Below are positions 34,520 to 45,543 of a DNA stretch of 64,000 nt, piece after piece. A model generated the notes under the pieces. That model searched no databases. It was not told the origin of the DNA and saw only the letters and a program-made list of their open reading frames with translations. Source of the stretch: Apophysomyces variabilis (lineage: Eukaryota; Mucoromycota; Mucoromycetes; Mucorales; Mucoraceae); the NCBI GenBank assembly GCA_002749535.1, contig MZZL01000039.1, positions 186,001 through 250,000 on the forward strand. Reading direction: 5' to 3'. The position numbers and the translations under genes are program-made. Position 1 is the stretch's first letter; each line of letters begins with the position of its first letter.

Positions 34520-36748
34520 CAGAGAACAAAGAACAGAGCGCACTCTTTCAGTAGAGGAAAATGAAAAGGAACAAGGAGAAGGCTCTGGATCAAAAGAAAA
34601 GAGGAAAAGCGACCTTCTTTTTAAGAGGACAAAAGCAAGATCAGGTTGTACAAATTACTATCATTCGCAGTCATCGTGGAGACGCATCCCTCTCGGAACA
34701 AATGGTAATCTAGTCTCCGAGAGGAACTGCACCAGTGATGGATTCTATCATTGTTCCACAAAAAGAAGAATACCTAAAAGATTATCAACACCGATAACTT
34801 TTGGTAGTAGAGAAATGAACGCCGTACACACGTAGCCAAATGTATCTGACACACAAAAAAAAAGGGTGAAGAACTCCGCGTTCCCAGTTTTGCCACAAAA
34901 TTCAGCTATATTTTATCAAAATAATCAAAAAGCTCTAAAATGGGATAATCGGATCAAGCGACATGGGACAGGAAAACAAAAACCAAAGAACAAAAGATAG
35001 AGATAAAAGTGTCAACAATCATATGACAAACTTGCTCTTTTCCGTTAGAAATAAAACAATTGAGGTTGAGGAAGGTCTCCATTAGAAGCATTCAGTTGTA
35101 CGACAGTTGCAGAAAACTTTTTTTTTCTTTACAAATCTCGGTCAAATGGCGGGAGCGAAAACAAGAACCCCGGACATCCAATACATCTGACACATTAAAA
35201 AAAATACAAGATAGCAAACTACCAAAAGGATCCGTTTCCGAAATCTCGTGTAGAGTACAAGGGATCTTGAGGCTAACTAACGAAAAATGTGCTTGTCCGC
35301 ATGAAAAAATTTTATTCGCTAGGGTGTAGACATAACTTCATTTATCAAATAGATTTGTATGTCTAACTCCATTCTCATATATTGCTGACTACAGTTTAAA
35401 TCACTCACATACCTTGGTTATTTTGATGATCTTTTACGCCACTTACTTTATTTGCGCGTTAACTGCTAGGTATCTCAACATTCACTGGATAGACAATATC
35501 ATGAGAGCAAAATAAATCAGAAAGGATCCAATAGGAGTTCTTTAATTGCATGGTTACAGTTTGAGAAAAGTACAATTGTGCAAGCCTAACCCTTTTGAGC
35601 ATATCAAACACTCAAAAAAAAAGGTACAACAGAAACAAATATCAGGAAAAGTTGGATGCGTTTATATCATGGCGATATTAAGCTACAATGAGATCATCAA
35701 AGGTACAATCTTTTAGGTAGATAGCCCAAATTTTGCAAGGTTTCGGTCCATAATATCATAAACAAAATGATCGAAAAAATCATGAATAAGACTAACGTTT
35801 CTGCATCATTATCTGGCTCCTTTCGCTAAGACGAAACGATAACAGCGGCTGGCGACTTGTACGAATGCAAGACAAGTGAACGAAGATCACTCGAAGTCGA
35901 AACGACTAATGCAGTTGTACTACTATGTCAAACTCATAGCCAAGATTTTGCCAGCTTGCTTTGTTATACAAGGTACAACCGTGGGTGAAGTGAATAGAGA
36001 AAAGAAAAACAGCTTAACCCAAAAGCGGGTGGTCAAAAGCCAAATTGCAAGAACGACATCATTGTGCGATGCAGTTAGCCAATCATACGCGATGAAGATG
36101 TGTGAACAAGGGCAGAAGAGATGTCAACTTCAATGAAAGGTGTCAATAGGACGTAATTGTGCAATATAAGAATTTTCGTCCATTTCTCATAAACAATTCT
36201 TCCGTGCTATGCAATTATGGAGGCCAATTTTATCTGCATAAAACCTAAAATCATTGAGACTGCTTCCAAGAAAATGCTTGAGCCACTTTTCAGATAATCG
36301 AAATTTATTAACACAAAGTGGGAACAACAAGGAAAGTACAGAAAAGATATCTGACAACGATGACACACATAGATCGGATACATGGTGAACTGGCTCATGC
36401 AAATAGCCATACGTCTCAAGACGATCGAAGTCCGCTTCTAACAGCAGCCAACATGTCAGCTAAAGTACAACGTCACTTCTATGAATAATCATACATGAAG
36501 TACACAAGAAACAGGAACGTGAATAAAGATCTATATGAAATGGGAATTCTTTGGATTTGATGCAAGGTATGTACTTTTGTTCTTGAAACTATGGTTTATT
36601 TTGGTTTCGACATGAAACGATGAATGCAAAAGAAAAAGTCAAGTATAAAGGAAAGATATTTTTTGTATTTTCTCATGTAGTATGTGATAGATTGTTAACA
36701 GTAATTAGGAATATATCATTATTCTAGCTTACAGACTCTAGAGGTATC
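34520..36748. other. AT-rich intergenic region
   Basis: More than 2.2 kb with no recognised gene. Open frames at 35060-35329 and 35876-36136 (+) and 36187-36419 (-) have non-ATG or weak starts and no motif. The word GGTACAA recurs (about 35622, 35703 and 35971) without forming an ordered array. Confidence 0.4.
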
Positions 36749-37528
36749 TTACTGGGGCTTGGAAATTGCTTTGATTTTCCGAGCTGTTGGATTCTGAGGA
36801 AGAAAAGCAAACGATATCAAATTTTGATCAACACTATTGAGTTTATTCAGTGGTCCCCAAATGAGTGCAAAATAATAAATGTGTCCGCCCGGACCAGATC
36901 GATCCCTTATGACAATGAAAGCTAAGAAAGATCCCTTATGGGCTCAATGGTAAAAAAGCTACGGTTAAAAAAGGAGCAACAGCACGCTGAATAGGAGCCC
37001 TGGTGCGATGAATAGTGCGAATGAGTGGGTCAGAAAGGCAAAATCTACCTTGTTCTGTTGAGTGAGAGTCGTGCCAATCGGATCATGTAGATTAACTGGG
37101 TCGAGAGGATCATCGACGTCACGGAAAGTAATGTCAACCTTTTAACAGTTGCCAAGGGAGCTTAGTTTTATAGTCGTTGTGTATGAGAAAGGCAGCTATG
37201 TGATGTGTCAGTATATCAAGGACATGGTTGCTGTTAATATGCAAACTTCGCAAGCCGGGAAGATGATTGGCTCACGGGAAGGCGACGTCAGATACGAGCA
37301 AGCAGCAGCTTGGCTTGGTAATCGTCTTGCATTTCCCAGTTTTGCAGCCTTTTGAAGAGGTGGGAAATACACAGTTAGTAGGTGCGGGACGCTTTTGAGG
37401 GCTTGATTCGGTTGAACGGTTTATATTAGAGGAATTGGATTCAGCAAATTTAATGTTTGAGCTATTGATTTCAGTATTGGCAGCAGCAATTTCCCCTGGT
37501 AACTGCTTAATAGTGGGTATGGGAAGAC
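36749..37528 (-). CDS. 3' part of an unidentified gene (5' end not found)
   Basis: Three exons in transcript order join in frame with good splice signals: 37528-37296, 37138-37049 and 36793-36749. The first reads LPIPTIKQLPGEIAAANTE, then a Ser/Asn-rich stretch and a basic, Cys-rich patch KGCKTGKCKTITKPSCC. The second gives VDITFRDVDDPLDPVNLHDP and the third NPTARKIKAISKPQ before a TAA. Acceptors are ccttcag, gttaaaag and tcctcag. The upstream exon with the start codon was not found; a possible ATG-containing frame lies near 37580-37620. The Cys/Lys cluster recalls small metal-binding or CXC-like patches but is not diagnostic. Function unknown. Confidence 0.4.
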
Positions 37529-38833
37529 CTGAAGGTTATGGATATACTTTCCAAATAAGGTAAAAATGAATTGAAAATGATGGCATCGAATATCATTCAT
37601 TGCGATGGCCAGTGAACTTTTTGGTTTTCATACAATGCGATACTTTTTTTTTTAGATTACTGAGTAAGTATTTTTTTTTGTTCTGAGACTCAGCGCATCT
37701 CAAATAGCGGGAGAGACACGGAGAAATTGTTCTTGTTAGATTTTATGTATTTTAGAGATGTAAAATAGTTATTTGGAAGCATAGCTCGTCTTCCAACGTT
37801 ATATATGAAACAGGCAAGACTTCTTTGTTTATCTCCTTAAACAGTAAAAGTTGCTTAATCAAGAAATAGGCTTGCTATAAGATTGTCCGGTCGAACTGAC
37901 TTCAGCAATTGGCAACTGAAATCTTGTTATAATGCTGCTTCTTCTATGTCTGTGTCTGGTTAATATGTAAATACAAAAACGTATGCTAAAGATGCTATGT
38001 GGCATACTATTTGTTTGCTTTGCAGTTTATCGAAAACCTATGTGTACCAAATGTTAGCAAAGATGCTAAACTATGGAAAATATGCTCAGGGAACAAAAGA
38101 ACCGAGTTTAGCGCTTGCCCCTTATGTGGTAAAGACAATCGACCCTTTGTTTGCAGCTGGGGGACCTTAGACATATTAAAATTGGGATAAGAATTGTAGT
38201 CATTGCGTACGAGTTACCGTACAATGATAGTTTGCAAAGTCTAAATGGCTTGTTAAAGCATTCCTTCTAAATAGTAATTAAAGACCAGTCTCAAGCGAGT
38301 TTTAAATGACGAATAAATCGAATTTTTTCTAATAAACCTGTCGTTGGATAATTCAAGATAAGTTAAGCTATTGAAATGATCCCTCCAAGCTTTGCATAGG
38401 AGAAACGGTACATCTTTTTCCTTATAGCGTGTTGGGGTTCTAGTGGAACAACATGTAAGGCCTTTTGGCATTGTATATGTATCATTATGACTTGATATTG
38501 ATGACTATAAAATCATGACCCAATGTGATTTGGAGATTTATCACAACTGTTTCATGTTTCCGTTTATAAAAGATATTCACGTACAAAAAACATCTCTTTT
38601 GCTTCCTGACCACCCATGCTTAGCTTATTTGAGTTGAAGCCTCGTTGAATGATATAGAAACTGAACCAACAAGATCTTCCCATTTGTCAGTCATGCGGTT
38701 ACGGCTTCCTCAATTACGACAGAACAAACGCAAAAGAAAGAGGATAGCCCAACTAAAAATATCCTTGAGAAGGCACATCAAGCCCTGCACAACATCTTTC
38801 AAAAATATTTTATTGGAATCATTTTAAAAGAGC
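37529..38833. other. AT-rich region, partly possible mobile-element remains
   Basis: An open frame at about 37999-38190 (+) contains FSACPLCGKDNRPFVC, a zinc-ribbon-like CxxC, and 38645-38827 (+) encodes a very basic peptide (RQNKRKRKRIAQLK). They lie just upstream of the TnpB-like fragment on the same strand and may be earlier parts of the same decayed element, but no continuous frame links them. Confidence 0.25.
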
Positions 38834-39205
38834 TTGAGGATAAACCAACACAGACCTCTCAGTTACACCTCTAACTGTTTTAAAAGAGTTGAAAGAGCCG
38901 GACCATGGCTAAGAAAGAGCGTAGAATGGAAGACAATAAGAGTAAACGGTACCTCACAATGTGCGAATCCCAGCTGTCTGGCGTACCAGTCAGGCCACGC
39001 CACGCAGAACCGAGATGTCCAAGCAGCTGTAGCCATAGATTTGGCATGCGCCAGCAATCTTCTGTCTACAGTTAAAAGCACATTGACCCCATTCGACCTC
39101 AGCAAATTCTCGACTGGAAAACGTTTTGTTCCCGGCGCCACAAATTTCGGTAACTCGGCTTCAATTCTGCAGCTATTGCGTATTTATCTTGTATCCTGGA
39201 GTTAA
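38834..39205 (+). mobile_element. fragment with TnpB/Fanzor-like C-terminus
   Basis: A 123-codon frame reads ...IRVNGTSQCANPSCLAYQSG, then HATQNRDVQAAVAIDLA and TLTPFDLSKF. The CANPSC pair followed about 15 residues later by NRDVQAA resembles the half zinc ribbon plus RuvC-III Asp (RDxNAA) at the end of IS605-type OrfB/TnpB and its eukaryotic Fanzor relatives, including a divergent group common in Mucorales genomes. The first part of the nuclease (RuvC-I/II) is not visible in the 1 kb upstream, so this is a truncated relic, or one exon of a gene whose other exons are decayed. It faces the larger relic at 41755-44230 from the opposite strand. Identification rests on a short motif only. Confidence 0.4.
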
Positions 39206-39477
39206 AGGTGCGGGAATTCTTCTCGGAAGGACTGTGAAGAGTAATTATTATTATTTCTGCCCTTGCAGCAGGAGTTCTTTTGTCAATGAAGGTTGAGAAA
39301 ATCGGAACATGTCGCTATGACAGGAGTTATCAGGACCTTTGTCTCAGGTAAGAAAAACAGCTAACGTAAAGCTGAGAAAGGATTTTAACGCTTTTATATG
39401 AATCATAGATGAGTCTTAGGGTTCAAATACTGTAGTTTGCAAAATGAATTGATATGAGAAAAAGAGTAGTAATATTT

Positions 39478-40533
39478 CTATCCTACGCTCAGCGAAGTTC
39501 GAGTATCTTTATCCAAAATCTCCTCTGTTCGAGCTGTTTTAATGTTTGCTGTAGGTTCGGAATCATGAGCGCGCAAGATATGGTAGACCAGTCCTTCTCT
39601 AGTGGCATATCGTCGTGGATGGATGCAATGCGGAAACACACATTTGTAAGGTTCCTCACCATGATGAACGTCCGTCAGATGTTTGATGACGTTAGTTTTC
39701 CTGTTAAACATTTCTTGGCACGAAGGGCATTGTAATGGGTGATAGATTGAATTGAGCAAGGCTTCCGAAGAGGGAGAGAGGACTATTTTTTTGGATCCTC
39801 GTGGTGCACGGTTAGCGGATACATTGTGTATTTTGAACGAGGACGGTGTCTGGTAGCGCAGCTTTGGGGACAGTGATGGAGCTGGGGAGGATTCCTTGAT
39901 GGATTCCGGCGAATGGGGATGGGCATCCGGAGAGCAAGGAATGATTGATGATGGTGGAGGTGCATGTGGTTGTGGTGTTGATGGGAACGAGGCGATGTCG
40001 TGTTGTGGTGGTGAAGGATGAGATCGAGGTGAGAAGATTCCGGATCTTGGCGTTGTGATGTAGTTTAAAAAAGGAGGATCCGGAAGTGGTTTTGGAGACT
40101 GTTGCACTAAGTGTGAATTTGCCAAATGAAATCTCAATGCACCACGAGAGGCAAAGCGCGTTTCGCAGTGGGGGTGTAAGCATAAGAAGCGCGATTTGAC
40201 TGGATGGTTCGCACGAAAATGTTTGTCTGATTCAGCAGGAGTTGTTGAGACAGTATCGCATGCTGTACATAATAAAGGAGGATAAACTACGTCGATTAAT
40301 GAGAGTAATGAGGCGTATTTGTTGTCGACGAATAATGAATTTGAATATCTCTTCATTTCTGGACAATGATGTTTTTTTATGATTTCTTCTTGAGGAGACT
40401 TGACTATCTTTTTTCGTCCACGCTTTCCTTTTGCCGCAGGTTGTTTTTCAACTTTTGTTTCCAACGTTTTTCGATGAGTTGTTGTTGTTGTTGTTGTTGA
40501 AGGATGAGCACCTTTTCGTTTTGTTGTCTTCAT
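39478..40533 (-). CDS. C2H2 zinc-finger protein (four fingers)
   Basis: Intact single-exon gene of 351 aa starting at the ATG at 40533. The N-terminus is a Thr-rich run encoded by a trinucleotide repeat (40482-40500), followed by a basic AT-hook-like patch KGKRGRKKIVKS. Fingers 1 and 2 are paired: LCTACDTVSTTPAESDKHFRANH (positions about 89-111; C-x2-C-x12-H-x4-H) and CLHPHCETRFASRGALRFH. A Pro/Ser/His-rich linker of about 120 aa follows, then fingers 3 and 4: CPSCQEMFNRKTNVIKHL and CVFPHCIHPRRYATREGL...HILRAH. Alternating CxxC and Cx4C fingers are typical of fungal DNA-binding regulators. No orthologue name is assigned. This is an intact host gene between two TnpB-like relics. Confidence 0.82.
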   Translation of the reverse strand: MKTTKRKGAHPSTTTTTTTHRKTLETKVEKQPAAKGKRGRKKIVKSPQEEIIKKHHCPEMKRYSNSLFVDNKYASLLSLIDVVYPPLLCTACDTVSTTPAESDKHFRANHPVKSRFLCLHPHCETRFASRGALRFHLANSHLVQQSPKPLPDPPFLNYITTPRSGIFSPRSHPSPPQHDIASFPSTPQPHAPPPSSIIPCSPDAHPHSPESIKESSPAPSLSPKLRYQTPSSFKIHNVSANRAPRGSKKIVLSPSSEALLNSIYHPLQCPSCQEMFNRKTNVIKHLTDVHHGEEPYKCVFPHCIHPRRYATREGLVYHILRAHDSEPTANIKTARTEEILDKDTRTSLSVG

Positions 40534-40723
40534 TCTAAAAGCAAAGACCAGACAATGTTAACAGTGGGCTACAACAACAATGAGGGTAAATGAACAAAAG
40601 AGTAAAATAGGAATAAAAGAAAAAGTTGCTGAGAACCAAAATAGCCAAAAAAAACAAAAAGAATTAAAATTTGTGCGTGTGTTTTTTGTGCAGACGTAAG
40701 CAAAAAAAAAAAAAAAAAGAAAA
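40534..40723. other. upstream flank of the zinc-finger gene
   Basis: This is the probable promoter and 5' leader of the minus-strand C2H2 gene. It ends in an A-tract (40702-40723) that touches the assembly gap. Confidence 0.35.
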
Positions 40724-41417
40724 NNNNNNNNNNNNNNNNNNNNNNNNNNNNNNNNNNNNNNNNNNNNNNNNNNNNNNNNNNNNNNNNNNNNNNNNNNNNN
40801 NNNNNNNNNNNNNNNNNNNNNNNNNNNNNNNNNNNNNNNNNNNNNNNNNNNNNNNNNNNNNNNNNNNNNNNNNNNNNNNNNNNNNNNNNNNNNNNNNNNN
40901 NNNNNNNNNNNNNNNNNNNNNNNNNNNNNNNNNNNNNNNNNNNNNNNNNNNNNNNNNNNNNNNNNNNNNNNNNNNNNNNNNNNNNNNNNNNNNNNNNNNN
41001 NNNNNNNNNNNNNNNNNNNNNNNNNNNNNNNNNNNNNNNNNNNNNNNNNNNNNNNNNNNNNNNNNNNNNNNNNNNNNNNNNNNNNNNNNNNNNNNNNNNN
41101 NNNNNNNNNNNNNNNNNNNNNNNNNNNNNNNNNNNNNNNNNNNNNNNNNNNNNNNNNNNNNNNNNNNNNNNNNNNNNNNNNNNNNNNNNNNNNNNNNNNN
41201 NNNNNNNNNNNNNNNNNNNNNNNNNNNNNNNNNNNNNNNNNNNNNNNNNNNNNNNNNNNNNNNNNNNNNNNNNNNNNNNNNNNNNNNNNNNNNNNNNNNN
41301 NNNNNNNNNNNNNNNNNNNNNNNNNNNNNNNNNNNNNNNNNNNNNNNNNNNNNNNNNNNNNNNNNNNNNNNNNNNNNNNNNNNNNNNNNNNNNNNNNNNN
41401 NNNNNNNNNNNNNNNNN
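40724..41417. other. assembly gap (694 N)
   Basis: Run of N with A-rich tracts at both edges (A17 before, A15 after, and a further A22-type tract at 41454-41478). Such homopolymers are typical of a scaffold join or a collapsed short repeat. Frames that run through the Ns are meaningless. The 3' flank of the Fanzor-like relic, where its guide-RNA region would be expected, lies next to this gap. Confidence 0.95.
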
Positions 41418-41754
41418 AAAAAAAAAAAAAAAAGCGAACAGTGAATTCACCAAAGAAAAAAAAAAAAAAAAAAAAAAAGAGCAGTGCTTGATCAGGGACA
41501 GTGTGACTACTAAATTCAGGCCAGATATTTTTCATGTTACTCTGACACCTATGTACTCCACTGTACGTTAAACTGTTACTGGTTTATTCTTGAAGATTTA
41601 GAGATAAAAGTTATAAAGAATTTGCCAGTAATTGTTGGTGAGTATCCTCTGTTAAATGTGCTAGTGAGCTCATAGGTGTGACCACCTGCGAAAGATAACC
41701 GTTAGCAAACCAATCCAAACTAGAAAAATTGGCTAATACACTTACCGTAAAAAC

Positions 41755-44230
41755 CTAAAAGTCCTCAGAGGGACCAACCGTATTCGTAACGGCGGTATAT
41801 TGATCTAATGAGGGCCAGACAAACTCTCTTGGTCTTCCTTGCCCAGACCAAATTGACTTATGGCCATCACGTCTCTGTCACATAACGTCTTACAGTTTTT
41901 GCATACCAAGATGCTATGGCGACAAACGCAATCGGCTGTGGTAAGTTTTTGCAGGTACCTGCATCTGCAGCTATGGCACACCTAAACGACGTTTGTGAGC
42001 ATTATATCACTATCAATCGCTCCAACTTACTTGCGAGAAAAGGTATTCATCGATCGTGAGCACCAATAGCTCTTCGCGCTTTTCCCTCCGTTTCGGTGAC
42101 CTCAATAGGATATTCACAACTCCCTATCGGTGTCCTTTGTAGTTGCATCGATTGTTGAACATCCCGTCGCCAAATACAATGAGTGACACTTTCCTTTCAA
42201 CAGTGAATTTCTTTTGCCTCCAGTGAGGTAAACGCTTGGTTTTGTTAAGCGTACTGCGTTCGGCAGATGTATTTGGCTGGGGAAGGCTATCAATTAGCTG
42301 TTAATTACTGCAGGTAACGAACTGTCATGCAGATAAATACTAACCTTTGGTGTAACAGACTGCCAACTTCTGAATCTTTATTGACCTGCTTCTTCCGATT
42401 TTTTCGCTTCCCTTTCCGGGTTTTTCTGTTTGATCTCGTCCGTTTCCGTCTGCTACAATTGTACTTTTTACCACCAAATGCTAGTATATTGACCATTTCC
42501 TCTCTTGCTCTTTGCACGCCTTGATATCCTCGTAATCGAGCTTCAGCTCGATGCGGACCATAAAACTGGAAAAGCACGTCCATATTGCCGAATATAGATC
42601 GTAGATAACCGTCGTAGGCTTCGATATGCGCTGTTTTTCCAGACTCCAATGAGGTTTCAATGTCCTGTATACCTTGCTGCTTTTTTTCCTTCTCCATTTT
42701 ATTCTGTCTATTCGGCGAACCGGTATACACATAGTATTCTTTGGTTGAGCATCTCCTTATTTCATGAGGTTCTGATCCGCAACCATAAGAAGCAGTAAAG
42801 ACTTGATTGATGCCCGGATCAATCGCACATGGTGCAATATTGTCATAGATTGCCTACCGTCAATGTCTTCAACAGAAAGGCTGACGTCCGTGACCGCTGA
42901 CTCTATCTCTCGCGCGCGAGCGAACTGGAAGTCAATCGCGTTGCCATCGGTGAAGATAACATCTTTGAAAGCGATTCGTCAACCGTTACCGAAATTTTGA
43001 AGCTGCCCCAGACTAACGGATATTCTTGAGAAATTTAGCTACAAATAATCATAGTAAATACCTGCCAAATCTTAGCTTGTGGGAATAAACACTTGATAAA
43101 ACTGGGCAAGCTGGTACTTCATTGTCTTTTCGATGGATGATGTTCGTTAACTGTTGAAAAGTCTTGAAATTAACGCAGATAAATCTCCAATGAGTTGAAG
43201 GAGACGGAGACAGAGAAAACAATCGCGGTAGATCCTTAAAACTATCTTTTGCCTTTTCGGCCTCTTGGTTTTTGGAGCGTTTCGTTTTTGTTTGGCTTCT
43301 TCATGTTCTTGATTGTATTCGGTGAGTATATATGCCAACACTGGAATGTAGCTGCCTGGGGAAGCAGATAGTTTTTCTGCGTTTATTTGCCTTTCGGGCA
43401 TTAGTGTCGCAAACTCGCCACAAATAGTTTCTACAGCCTGATCAAAGCCCGAGACGGCAAGTTCATCTTCGAAACGCCAGTGAGGATCACCTCTAGCAAG
43501 GAGTACATAAATATAGTCTCCTTCAATGGCTTTTGCACATTTATGGGATAAACCCTATACATATGTAGTTAGTTGAGAGGTATGCACTATGTATGCTTTC
43601 ATTTTACAGGCATTAGCTTTGTAAGTCGTCTCGAGATATAAAACTTTAGGCGGCTTTCACAGTTTTCAGCGACATTGTTGGAATACGTGGTGGCTAACGT
43701 GACACAGGCCGCGGAAAGGGCATCACTGTAACCCAAAAAATTCCCAACAGGATAAGGAGCATTTGGATGATTATTCAAGAAAGCTCTCCAATGATCACGT
43801 ACGTCTTGAGGAAAATTGGGGTTATTGCTGCTAATATTGATGCCCATGATAAGCTGGCACGCCGAATACCAGAAGTTTTGAGTATAACTATAAGAAGGCA
43901 CCGGCCTCTCACAGTTCGCAATAATGTTCGAGTTGACAAGTAACTGAGCACGGAAGATGACTTCCCTAGGGAAGGCCGATGATCGAACGCTATTATCCTG
44001 GAAAATCTCTCAAAATTCTGGACGCAGCACAGATGAAGCTGGTAACTTTCGAGTAAAAGTTTCGTAATGATTGTCATTTAGTTTCTCCGCGATAACGCTC
44101 TTTTTCGTTTTGGAGGGTTTCCTGCAATTCTTAGAAGATTTCCAATGAACGATTCGGGCATGGTTTGTTGAATTCATTTGGATTCGATGTCTCCTCCGGT
44201 TTGAGTTGTCTTCCACCTTTTTTTGCCGCT
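41755..44230 (-). pseudogene. decayed Fanzor/TnpB-like RNA-guided nuclease gene
   Basis: Nearly full-length relic of the eukaryotic TnpB-like (Fanzor) family as found in Mucorales. In transcript order: N-terminal block from a likely ATG at 44177 (EKLNDNHYETFTRKLP; then SYTQNFWYSACQLIMGINI and VAENCESRLKFYISRRL), LPRLFSLSPSPSTHWRFI (about 43240-43170), RIAFKDVIFTDGNAIDFQFA (about 42977-42915), RuvC-I AIDPGINQVFTA (42826-42790), EIRRCSTKEYY, YQGVQRAREEMVNIL, a Lys/Arg-rich patch, RuvC-II region LIVFGDGMF (about 42180-42150) and LLVLTIDEY (about 42066-42043), zinc ribbon CHSC (41978-41967) and CKNC (41903-41892), RuvC-III DRDV (41879-41868), then a C-terminal tail ending at TAG 41757-41755. Broken by frameshifts near 43240, 42850 and 41858 and stops at 42979-42981, 42124-42126 and perhaps 44010-44012. 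Family introns remain (gtaaaatg/gtatag; gtaagttgg/tttag). Confidence 0.72.
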
Positions 44231-45543
44231 GAAAACTTTGCCTTCTCTGTAGTATTCAATTTTCTTTTTACTCCAACTTACACAGGAAGAGACATTATCA
44301 GAGACACCTTGCGGATTAAAAACTGTATTAGCTTACCAGGTTTCTTTTCATGGTGCGTGTTCAATGGATATGCTTTATATCGTTTATTTGGATGATCACT
44401 CTTCCCGCAATCTTTGCAAAAGACTGAACAGGATATGTGTGCAATGATAAACAAAGGTTATTGATCAAGAAAAACTTGTCCCTTCTGTAAGACTCACCTT
44501 CTTCTCGTTTTAATCGTTCTGCTTCCTGTTGGAAACATTTTCTGATTTTGCCAAGGCAGACGATATCTTGCCAGTTCCATTCATGGGAACGCTGAATCAA
44601 AGCTGTCAGTTTTGAGCAGCACCACTCAAAAACGGCTTGAAGCATAATGAGAGAAGACAACGCAAAAGAGATGCGATAGGATGTTCTTGCTACTTCTGTT
44701 GTCTCTTTTAAGGTACGACGGTAATCCGAAACCGTCACACGTAATTGGACAACTTTTGCTCTTCACGTATTAATGACGGTGTATCCAGACTATAACTTCG
44801 TCGTCTTTACGTGGAAATCAAATTTTCCATTATGCCATTCGATGATCTATTCCTCGACATTCATAAATAAGACCTTTAAAAGTTTAAGAAGGAGTTTTTC
44901 ATTTTTCTAACAAAAGCAAATTCTATTAAACCTTTTAAACTGGTAGGTTGGACAACTTTTTTAAACAGAGACGCATCATGCTTGAAACAAGAATGTCAAA
45001 TTAAGCTTCAGGGTCTACGCTGCGCTACTAATTCAAGGTTATCAAAACCATACAAGCCCAGCTAAACAGAAATTTTAAGATGTGTAGGCCTAACCGGTTT
45101 TCCGAAATTGCAAGTTACAACCCGCTATCACATACTTGACAGGTGAGTCGTGCCGAATGTCGCGTATGTGTAATTCATACAGTATACTGCTATATTCCAA
45201 ATACTCATATTTCTGTCAAAGAAGATTACAATATCTAATTCTGAAATGCATACAAAGACACTTGTAGGTCAAGGAGATAAGCCTTTATGACAAACCTTTG
45301 TTTGTGGCCTCCTCTACTATTTGAAGCTTTTCTGTTTTCTTAAATCATACAAAGAACAAAGGTGAATAGGCTAACAAACTGATGGAAACGAAAACGGCCA
45401 ATAGGAGGTCTATGGAATCGTGTAATACGGAATCAGTCATTGATGATAACCATTGAAGGAAAAACCAATGGAAAGTGGACGTAAGAAAGAGAGTATTATA
45501 TTTGTGCTTGTCAAAATAAGTATCTTCCCTGGCTGGATCCGAA
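44231..45543. other. AT-rich region with an unresolved minus-strand frame
   Basis: A 126-codon minus frame at 44361-44738 (VTVSDYRRTLKETTEVARTS...) begins at GTG and may be an upstream part of the same relic or an independent fragment; I find no motif. The rest has no coding signal. Confidence 0.25.

Noticed and set aside
34470..34835. 121-codon plus-strand frame
   Set aside because: Antisense to the signal-peptide exon and promoter of the metallophosphatase; Arg/Lys/Glu-rich because of the purine-rich leader.
40558..41535. Long open frames of 250-325 codons on both strands
   Set aside because: They run through the block of Ns; the real flanks only encode Phe/Lys homopolymers from A-tracts.
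44010..44012. TGA counted as a definite lesion of the Fanzor relic
   Set aside because: It may lie inside a 49-nt intron (gttacc...ttttccag), so it was left as possible only.
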